A stretch of 5,779 bases of DNA from assembly GCA_050259195.1 (NCBI GenBank), contig JBLNAE010000287.1:1-5779 (forward strand), read 5' to 3'. The notes under the pieces were generated by a model, which saw only the letters and a list, made by a program, of their open reading frames with translations, had not been told where the DNA came from and made no database searches. Every line of letters starts with the position of its first letter. Position 1 is the first letter of the stretch. Shown piece after piece: positions 1 to 4,928 of the stretch. This stretch comes from PSLL01 sp050259195 (GTDB lineage: Bacteria > Desulfobacterota_D > UBA1144 > Nemesobacterales > CSP1-2). The translations under genes were made by a program, and so were the position numbers.

Positions 1-390
1 GCCAGACTCATTGCGGATCGGGTTGGCGTAGGCAATCACGGTGAGACGCTGACCGTCCGGACGCTCGATGATGATCTCGTGCCCGTTGTATTCTTTATCC
101 ATCTTGAGCGCCAGTGCCATCCAGCACTGGTCGTGGGCAATCGGTGATCCATCAATGGAAAAGAGCTTGAATGAACCACAGAAGCGGTCCACGGGGTCGT
201 TCAACTTTGGTGCACGCCCCCAGAGCTGTACCGCATGTTGATTGAAATAGGTGATCAGCCCTTTGGGGTTGCAGACGTATGCCCCTGCAGGTAGCTTCTC
301 CAGCAAGAGATAGAACTGCAATTCGCCTTTGTGCAGGAATGATTTGACCTTCCGCTTCTGAGTGATTTCTTCCAGTGATTGTTCCTGCAT
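1..390 (-). CDS. PAS-domain sensor protein, N-terminal part (cut by window edge)
   Basis: Reading the minus strand from the ATG at 390-388 gives 130 codons without a stop up to the window edge, so only the N-terminus is present. After a charged leader (residues 1-25) comes a PAS sensory fold, about residues 30-130. It has the typical pattern LPAGAYVCNPKGLITYFN, then LWGR, then a CGSFKLF-DG-PI-HDQC stretch, and ends in an IIERPDGQRL strand followed by ANPIRNESG, where a PAC segment normally starts. Proteins with this PAS type are usually soluble sensor histidine kinases or diguanylate cyclases. The output domain lies outside the window, so the class cannot be told. No signal peptide or membrane segment is seen. 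The start is supported by a GAGG Shine-Dalgarno (399-396) five bases upstream of the ATG. It is transcribed divergently from the methyltransferase gene. Confidence 0.85.
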   Translation of the reverse strand, partial: MQEQSLEEITQKRKVKSFLHKGELQFYLLLEKLPAGAYVCNPKGLITYFNQHAVQLWGRAPKLNDPVDRFCGSFKLFSIDGSPIAHDQCWMALALKMDKEYNGHEIIIERPDGQRLTVIAYANPIRNESG

Positions 391-670
391 GGCTACCTCA
401 TTTCTTTGGCGCGTTGGCACCAGGCATAAGGGAATTCCAGCTATTTTCCCAAGAAGATAAGAGCAATTTTCGACCGTGTCGGTACATGATGTGCTGCCGC
501 AAGCGAGTCAGACTGAAGGCGGGTGGAGAGCGAGGAACAGCAGGAATTGCGACCAGGCAAGCATACACACCGAGGCCCTCTTACTTATAAGTATACTGAA
601 AAAACATTGAAAAAAGATATATTTTTTTAAAAAGAAGATGGGGAATATCAAAGTCGGATAAACAGTGTAC

Positions 671-760
671 GTGTCATTCTGAGCTGAAGGCGAAGAATCT
701 ATAGATTGTAAACCAAGGTGCTTCACGGAATTTACCCTGAGGCGAAGGTTCGGATGACAT
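671..760. repeat. Degraded REP/MITE-like palindromic element
   Basis: The left end reads GTGTCATTCTGAGC and continues into GGCGAAGAATCTATAGATT. The right end is GGCGAAGGTTCGGATGACAT. The termini pair as TGTCAT (672-677) with ATGACA (754-759), and the flanks inside carry imperfect TGAG and GCGAAG blocks. The core GTCATTCTGAG-GCGAAGAATCT matches a scattered intergenic repeat seen in many environmental bacteria, where intact copies form near-perfect hairpins. Here the right arm has diverged, so this looks like an old, decayed copy. There is no second copy in this window. The assignment comes from recall of the motif and has not been checked by genome search. Confidence 0.55.
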
Positions 761-887
761 ACGGTCACTAATCAACCGGATTTAATATAAGATGGGGTTA
801 AACCCCCACAAGTCCATATGCTAGACCATTATGGCCACAATTACACCATAGGGTTTGAGCTTGCCGGTCAAGTAAATAAGCGGGTTT

Positions 888-914
888 TTGACGTTATCTA
901 TTAGTGCATAAAAT
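888..914 (+). promoter_or_regulatory. Candidate sigma70-type promoter for the methyltransferase gene
   Basis: A TTGACG box (888-893) and a TAAAAT box (909-914) are separated by 15 bases, which is shorter than the optimal 17. Use of this promoter would give a leader of about 140 bases before the methyltransferase start at 1061. In AT-rich DNA such matches are common, so this is only a candidate. Confidence 0.25.
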
Positions 915-1045
915 GAACTGAGGTTATTTCTCTATGAATGGAAAAGATAACTTGCATCTTTCTTCTGTGGATTTGCATCTATAAGCGGAGAAGAAACAAA
1001 ATAAAGCATTATGAAGTCTGTTTATTCTGAAACACCACAAAGAAA

Positions 1046-1052
1046 AGAGAGG
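1046..1052 (+). promoter_or_regulatory. Shine-Dalgarno sequence of the methyltransferase gene
   Basis: AGAGAGG lies eight bases before the ATG at 1061. It fixes the start codon; no other in-frame start with a comparable site is seen nearby. Confidence 0.7.
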
Positions 1053-1060
1053 TACACGAA

Positions 1061-1735
1061 ATGCAAATTCTGAATTCAAGAACCTATCTTCCTGCGGCTG
1101 GCCACGACTGGATACTGCCACTCTACGACCCAATAGTGAATCTGATCGGCGGTGATGTGGCCAGAAAGGCGCTTCTCGATCAAGCGGCCATTCAGCCTAG
1201 TCACCGCGTTCTGGATATCGGCTGCGGCACTGGAACCCTGGTCACGATGATCAAGCGCCTTCATCCGGACGTCGAAGTGGTAGGACTTGATCCCGACCCG
1301 AAGGCACTCACGCGAGCAAGACGCAAGGCAGAACGAGCATCTGTCTCCATACAGTTCGACCAAGGGTTTGCCGACGAGCTTCCGTATCCCGAGGCGTCTT
1401 TCGATCGAGTGTTCTCCTCCTTCATGTTCCATCACCTTCCCCAGGACGACAAGGACAAGGCACTGCGTGCGGTCCGGCGCGTGCTCAAACCCGGCGGCTC
1501 TCTTAACATGCTCGATTTCGGAGGGCCGGAGTCCAGTGCGGATGGCTTCTTAGCCCGCTTGCTTAACTCAAGTCACCACCTGAGAGATAACTCTGAGGGT
1601 CGAATTCTCACACTCATGAGCCAGGCTGGGTTTGCAGATCCTAAGAAGGCCGGCCAGGGAGCCATGCTCTTTGGATGGCTGCGCATTAACTACTACCAGG
1701 CATCGGTATCTACCTCGGAAGCCAGTGCTGTCTAA
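1061..1735 (+). CDS. Class I SAM-dependent methyltransferase (UbiE/Methyltransf_11 type)
   Basis: A complete 224-residue protein that transfers a methyl group from S-adenosylmethionine to an unknown acceptor, probably in the cytosol. The Rossmann core is clear: motif I LDIGCGTGTL at residues 51-60 (SAM-binding glycine loop), the acidic end of strand 2 in GLDPDP at 75-80 (Asp77 expected to bind the ribose hydroxyls), motif post-II around DELPYPEASFDRVFSSFMFHHLP at 105-127 and motif III VLKPGGSLNMLDFG at 141-154. The C-terminal helix-strand pair (LMSQAGFADP and an LFGWLRINYYQA strand) completes the fold. The length is usual for stand-alone UbiE-like enzymes. No signal peptide or membrane segment is present. 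It may act on quinones, lipids or small molecules; the neighbours do not decide this. Codon use is more GC-rich than in the operon downstream. Confidence 0.9.
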   Translation: MQILNSRTYLPAAGHDWILPLYDPIVNLIGGDVARKALLDQAAIQPSHRVLDIGCGTGTLVTMIKRLHPDVEVVGLDPDPKALTRARRKAERASVSIQFDQGFADELPYPEASFDRVFSSFMFHHLPQDDKDKALRAVRRVLKPGGSLNMLDFGGPESSADGFLARLLNSSHHLRDNSEGRILTLMSQAGFADPKKAGQGAMLFGWLRINYYQASVSTSEASAV

Positions 1736-1785
1736 AGATACGCTGAAGAAACACGGGATAGCCGGAGATTTCAAGGAGCTGAAAC

Positions 1786-1896
1786 GTGAAAGCATCGACT
1801 AAGATGCCGCTGGCGTCAACTTGTACCCTCGGCTTGATGGGGATCCATCGCTTCTACGGCGACTCCTCATATTCCCAACATCCAGCCTCCTATTGA
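1786..1896 (+). pseudogene. TM2-domain-like fragment (36-codon reading frame)
   Basis: A GTG start at 1786 stands seven bases behind a near-perfect Shine-Dalgarno sequence AAGGAG (1773-1778) and opens a 36-codon frame ending in TGA (1894-1896). The peptide contains LGLMGIHRFYGD at residues 15-26. This resembles the G-hHRFYLG signature of TM2 domain proteins, small membrane proteins with two helices and that motif in the first half. TM2 proteins are normally about 60 residues or longer. Here the frame ends soon after the motif, before any second helix, and the first helix is poorly hydrophobic. I read it as a decayed or truncated TM2 gene that was once translated from its own site 50 bases after the methyltransferase. 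It could also be a chance match of a short motif. Confidence 0.35.
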
Positions 1897-1915
1897 GACT
1901 CTGACAGGTTTCCTT

Positions 1916-1954
1916 CAAAAACGAAAAAACCCTTAAAACCTCTGCTTTTAAGGG
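1916..1954 (-). terminator. Intrinsic terminator, minus-strand orientation, without an obvious gene
   Basis: A perfect 9-bp inverted repeat, CCCTTAAAA (1930-1938) and TTTTAAGGG (1946-1954), encloses a 7-base loop. Read on the minus strand, the stem is followed directly by TTTTTT and a second run of T (1929 down to 1916), the form of a rho-independent terminator. Read on the plus strand there is no T tail, so it should not end the methyltransferase transcript. No minus-strand protein gene lies to its right; that side is the start of the plus-strand DCC gene. Confidence 0.6.
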
Positions 1955-1996
1955 GAATCATCAAGGTATAATAAAACAATCAATGCTCTGCATCGT

Positions 1997-2019
1997 GAAT
2001 GATGTTTGAACTATCATTC
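1997..2019. repeat. Short inverted repeat (7-bp arms)
   Basis: GAATGAT (1997-2003) and ATCATTC (2013-2019) are perfect reverse complements around a 9-base centre. The repeat could be a regulator binding site or an RNA hairpin. It lies about 170 bases before the DCC gene. Arms of this length can arise by chance. Confidence 0.3.
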
Positions 2020-2165
2020 GAGGATAAATAGAACATATTTACATAATTTACGTTCTGGATTTAAAACCTGGATGCGTATAACTTACTGTGAAACAAAAAT
2101 AGTATTGGAAATCTAGTCCGAAATCAAATAAAAAACGCACCGGAATGCTTCGGATCCTGATGGGC

Positions 2166-2179
2166 TGTTATATTATAAT
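2166..2179 (+). promoter_or_regulatory. Candidate extended -10 promoter of the DCC-LMF operon
   Basis: The sequence TGTTATATTATAAT offers TG-N-TATATT (2166-2174, an extended -10 form) and an overlapping perfect TATAAT (2174-2179). No good -35 box is seen at the right distance. Either box would place the transcript start at about 2181-2186, that is, at or a few bases before the ATG at 2186. There is no Shine-Dalgarno sequence before this ATG, so the message may be leaderless. Confidence 0.4.
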
Positions 2180-2185
2180 TAAAAA

Positions 2186-2587
2186 ATGGATGAGGAGCCG
2201 AAATACCCAATAACGATTTTTTATGATGGCGCTTGCGGCATCTGCCGTAGAGAAATGGAGCGCTACAGGGCAGAAGACAAAAACGCAAGATTGAAGTTTG
2301 TAAACGCGAACCATCCGAGCTTTGATCCCAAAAGCGAGGGGTTAGATCCTCAAAAAATTTTGGATTACATCTACGCGAAAGACCAAAACGGAAAAGTGGT
2401 TTGTGGCGTAGATGCTTTCGCTTGGATTTGGGAAGCCTGCGAATATAAATTCCTGCCAATTTTAGTACGACTCCCCCTTATAAAACAGCTTGCCCGCGCC
2501 TTCTACAGATTATTTGCGCGGTGCCGCTATAAAATAAGCAGGGAAAAGTTAATCTGTGGTCCTGAATGCGATCATAAAATGATATGA
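2186..2587 (+). CDS. DCC-family thiol-disulfide oxidoreductase-like protein (DUF393)
   Basis: A complete 133-residue protein. The family signature is at the N-terminus: a beta strand YPITIFYDG followed by ACGIC, giving a CxxC pair at Cys17 and Cys20 right after the conserved Asp14, as in DUF393 (DCC) proteins, which are predicted to have a thioredoxin-like fold. Further family marks are GVDAFAWIWE at 74-83 (the usual G-x-A helix), the LPLIKQLARAFYRLFA helix at 96-111 and a C-terminal CGPEC pair (Cys124, Cys128). Length is typical. No signal peptide is present, so it probably acts on the cytosolic side, perhaps at the membrane. The substrate is unknown. Its stop overlaps the start of the next gene (ATGA at 2584-2587), so the two are translationally coupled. 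No Shine-Dalgarno precedes its ATG. Confidence 0.88.
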   Translation: MDEEPKYPITIFYDGACGICRREMERYRAEDKNARLKFVNANHPSFDPKSEGLDPQKILDYIYAKDQNGKVVCGVDAFAWIWEACEYKFLPILVRLPLIKQLARAFYRLFARCRYKISREKLICGPECDHKMI

Positions 2588-4020
2588 ACATAAACATGAT
2601 TCTATGGAGAGATAATTACTGGCTGACAAGACTCGTCCTTCAGCGGAGCTTGGCATTTGTTTATCTCATCGCTTTTATAGTTGTCATTCATCAGTTCAAG
2701 CCGCTTTTAGGGGAACGCGGCCTTCTTCCAGTTCCGCAATTCATAAAACAGGTGCGTTTCACTGAATCGCCGAGCATCTTCTTCTGGTTTCCAACTAATT
2801 TCGCTTTTGATTTGTTCGGATGGATTGGGGTTGCTCTTTCTCTTTTTGCCATTTCGGGATTCTCGGAAAAGTTCGGCAATCTTGTCTCTGCAGCAACCTG
2901 GGGCGCACTCTGGCTGATTTATCTCTCTTTTGTAAATGTAGGTCAAACATTTTATGCGTTCGGCTGGGAAACACTGCTTTTGGAAGCCGGATTTCTTGCG
3001 ATTTTTTTGGGCTCCGAAAAAACCACGCCGTCGTTTCTGTTAATCCTCCTTTTCAACTGGCTGCTCTTCCGGGTGATGTTTGGCGCGGGACTGATAAAAA
3101 TTCGGGGCGACACCTGCTGGCGCGATTTAACCTGTCTCCAGTACCACTATGAAACCCAACCGATGCCGAATCCCTTTAGCTGGTATTTCCATTGGTTGCC
3201 GGTATGGATTCACAAAACAGAAGTCCTCTTTAATCACTTCACCGAGCTGGTGGTCCCCTTTGCGTATTTTGCGCCTTCTCCTATAAGCGCCGTTGCAGGG
3301 CTTATAACCCTATTCTTTCATTCGTGGCTCTTTGCCAGCGGGAACTTTTCATTCTTGGGATTCCTCACGATGGTTGTGGCTTTGAGCACCATTAGCGACT
3401 CATGGTTGAAGCACGTTATTCCAATTCACCCACCAGAACTTGCTCCGCCCAGCCCTCTTTATTTGTCAGCTATCTTAGGACTTACAGTGCTTGTTGCGGC
3501 ATTAAGTTTTTATCCTATAAGAAACATGATATCCCAAAACCAATTAATGAACGCTTCTTTCGAGCCGCTTCACTTGGTGAATACCTATGGCGCCTTCGGG
3601 ACCATCACGCGGCCGCGCTATGAAGTGATTGTTGAGGGAACGAATGAGTCCGTGCTTACGTGGGCAACCCGTTGGCGCGAATATGAATTTATCGGAAAAC
3701 CGGGGGATGTAAGCCACACGCCCCCTCAGATCGCGCCCTATCACTTGCGGCTTGACTGGCTGATGTGGTTTGCCGCGTTCTCTTCGCCGGGCCAGCATCC
3801 GTGGTTCATAAGTTTTTTGGAAAAACTTTTAGAGGGCGATAAGGCTGTCTTGGGACTTCTTCGATATAACCCCTTTCCCAATGAGCCACCGAAATTTGTC
3901 CGCGCGTTATTATATGAATATCATTTCACGACTCCAGAGGAACGAAGCCAGACTGGCGCAATTTGGAACCGAAAGCTCATAGGACTTTATTTCCCGCCAG
4001 TTTCACTTAGGAAGCAATGA
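2584..4020 (+). CDS. Lipase maturation factor (LMF1-like) integral membrane protein
   Basis: A complete 478-residue membrane protein. The N-terminal half has about eight hydrophobic helices (near residues 21-37, 66-90, 100-118, 129-143, 149-170, 220-245, 253-272 and 291-310). The family signature is the loop at 169-196: GLIKIRGDTCWRDLTC, then YHYETQPMPNP, which is nearly the same in vertebrate LMF1. The soluble C-terminal domain also matches the family: NTYGAFGTITRPRYEV at 333-348, REYEFIGKPGD at 365-375, APYHLRLDWLMWFAAF at 384-399, PPKFVRALLY at 435-444 and a final YFPPVSL. In vertebrates LMF1 sits in the endoplasmic reticulum membrane and helps lipases fold; the bacterial role is not established. 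Only two cysteines exist (178 and 184), both in the signature loop. It overlaps the DCC gene by four bases. Confidence 0.93.
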   Translation: MNINMILWRDNYWLTRLVLQRSLAFVYLIAFIVVIHQFKPLLGERGLLPVPQFIKQVRFTESPSIFFWFPTNFAFDLFGWIGVALSLFAISGFSEKFGNLVSAATWGALWLIYLSFVNVGQTFYAFGWETLLLEAGFLAIFLGSEKTTPSFLLILLFNWLLFRVMFGAGLIKIRGDTCWRDLTCLQYHYETQPMPNPFSWYFHWLPVWIHKTEVLFNHFTELVVPFAYFAPSPISAVAGLITLFFHSWLFASGNFSFLGFLTMVVALSTISDSWLKHVIPIHPPELAPPSPLYLSAILGLTVLVAALSFYPIRNMISQNQLMNASFEPLHLVNTYGAFGTITRPRYEVIVEGTNESVLTWATRWREYEFIGKPGDVSHTPPQIAPYHLRLDWLMWFAAFSSPGQHPWFISFLEKLLEGDKAVLGLLRYNPFPNEPPKFVRALLYEYHFTTPEERSQTGAIWNRKLIGLYFPPVSLRKQ

Positions 4021-4049
4021 CGAACTCCGCAGAGTATTTGAAGCGATAA
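4017..4049 (+). other. Ten-residue reading frame coupled to the end of the LMF gene
   Basis: An ATG at 4017 overlaps the LMF stop codon (ATGA) and follows AGGAAG at a close distance. It opens a frame MTNSAEYLKR that ends at TAA (4047-4049). The spacing resembles a coupled operon start, so it may be the remnant of a third operon gene. It may also be chance. The rest of the gap to 4141 shows nothing recognisable. Confidence 0.15.
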
Positions 4050-4141
4050 GCGGGGAATAAAAAGGCGCTGAGTACATCGGGAGTTTCTTAATTTATTTAA
4101 CCGTTGCAAATGCTCCGGCTTGTAGAGGATGTCAAAACCTG

Positions 4142-4858
4142 GTGGGTAGAACACCTCTTATGGGAGATTGGCAGACCTGGCTGAGGTCCGGTAGCATCCT
4201 AGTCGGGGTAGTTCTTGTGGCTTTCATTGGGCACTATGTCCTCTTCTCTCCAATTAAGCGGTTCACTCAGCGGACCGGCAGTACCTTTGACGACTCACTT
4301 TTCAGACATGGACAAAAACCAGCCAAGGTATTATTCCCTCTTCTAGCAGTCTTTCTTGTCCTGCCAATTTTGCAGCTTCCGCCGGATCTGATGGAATTAA
4401 TCCGCCACGTCATAGGTCTGGGTCTGATTGCCTCGACCGCCTGGCTGATCATAGATCTTACCGAGGTCTTCGATGACCTTGTCTCCACCAAATACAAAAT
4501 CGACATCCGAGACAACCTCGCAGCACGTAAGATTCGGACGCAGATTGAAATGCTCCACCGCATTAGTGTGGTTGTTGTTAGCTTCATTGCCATATCTTTG
4601 ATGCTGATGACCTTCCCTAGCATTCGGCATCTCGGTGCTAGCCTGCTCGCCTCGGCCGGCCTCGCAGGACTCGTCGTTGGTATAACCGCGTGACCAACCC
4701 TTTCTAACCTTATGGCAGGAGTGCAGATTGCATTGACACAGCCCATACGTCTTGATGAGGTGATCGTGGAGGGAGAATACGGGTCGATTGCTGAAGATAA
4801 ACTTGGGTTTAGCTTTTGTCGAGAGGTTCTACGTGATCGGCGTTGCCTTTCTGACTAG
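4142..4858 (+). pseudogene. MscS-family mechanosensitive channel, interrupted by TGA and truncated
   Basis: MscS channels open under membrane tension and release solutes during osmotic downshock. The intact part (to 4690) gives 183 residues with hydrophobic segments near 18-36, 64-81, 87-105, 141-158 and 166-182. The last is the pore-lining TM3, with the Gly/Ala pattern GASLLASAGLAGLVVGITA. A TGA at 4691-4693 follows where the family usually has Arg (ITA-R-PTLSNL). The same frame then continues for 35 codons with clear MscS beta-domain sequence: PTLSNLMAGVQIALTQPI, then DEVIVEGEYGSI (4694-4798). After 4798 the match stops, and an unrelated tail runs to TAG (4856-4858). The beta domain remainder and C-terminal domain are missing. 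The start is uncertain: GTG at 4142 or, perhaps more likely, ATG at 4160; neither has a good Shine-Dalgarno sequence. If the TGA terminates translation, the product cannot form a complete channel vestibule. Confidence 0.82.
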
Positions 4859-4928
4859 AGGTGATCCTGATTGACCTTTATCACATTTAAACCTTTCCGG
4901 TGCCCAAATAGAGACCTTTATAATATTA
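4859..4928. other. Short convergent gap between two broken genes
   Basis: Seventy AT-rich bases separate the tail of the MscS remnant from the end of the minus-strand phospholipase D gene. I see no convincing terminator hairpin for either strand, only a TAATATTA palindrome near 4921. Confidence 0.4.

Larger units (their letters stand above)
391..1060. other. 670-bp divergent intergenic region without a convincing gene
   Basis: This spacer separates the divergent PAS gene and methyltransferase gene. Short open frames exist on both strands (about 70-86 codons), but none has recognisable protein content or a good ribosome binding site. The part from about 595 to 660 is very rich in A and T, with runs of A and T. 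The spacer holds the palindromic element at 671-760, a possible promoter at 888-914 and an 8-bp direct repeat at 952-980. Otherwise I see nothing in it that I can name. Confidence 0.6.
1916..2092 (-). ncRNA. Possible small RNA transcribed on the minus strand (hypothesis)
   Basis: Minus-strand boxes TTGATT (2127-2122) and TACTAT (2104-2099) are separated by exactly 17 bases, each matching the sigma70 consensus at four of six positions. A transcript starting near 2092 would run about 175 bases to the terminator above and would contain a second hairpin from the repeat GAATGAT/ATCATTC (1997-2019). No start codon with a protein-like frame is seen in it. This explains the orphan terminator, but the promoter match is weak, so the call is speculative. 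Confidence 0.2.
1736..2185. other. 450-bp spacer with a gene fragment, a minus-strand terminator and promoter-like boxes
   Basis: This stretch lies between the methyltransferase and the DCC gene. Its first part (to about 1910) is GC-richer and carries the TM2-like small reading frame at 1786-1896. Its second part is AT-rich and carries a minus-strand intrinsic terminator (1916-1954), a GAATGAT/ATCATTC inverted repeat (1997-2019), minus-strand promoter-like boxes (2099-2127) and a Pribnow-like sequence just before 2186. No full-size gene is visible. Confidence 0.55.

Noticed and set aside
375..590. Plus-strand 71-codon open frame
   Set aside because: It overlaps the start of the PAS gene on the other strand, has no recognisable protein pattern and no ribosome binding site, and runs through AT-rich spacer.
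582..593. Perfect 12-bp palindrome TACTTATAAGTA as an operator
   Set aside because: A palindrome of this length is expected about once by chance in a window of this size, more often in AT-rich DNA, and it lies nearly 200 bases from the PAS start.
508..768. Minus-strand 86-codon open frame
   Set aside because: It passes through the palindromic repeat and the poly-A/T tract, giving low-complexity Phe/Ile/Lys runs; not a plausible gene.
794..806. GGGG-TTAAA-CCCC hairpin as a terminator
   Set aside because: The stem is only four base pairs and no T run follows on either strand.
2124..2459. Minus-strand 111-codon frame that could own the orphan terminator
   Set aside because: It is antisense to the well-supported DCC gene, is rich in Arg, Lys and Cys as expected for a shadow frame, and ends well before the terminator.
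4799..4880. Other-frame plus-strand peptide (VERFYVIGVAFLTRGDPD) as a second gene fragment
   Set aside because: It is short, has no start or ribosome binding site, and I could not link it to any family; probably a chance open stretch.
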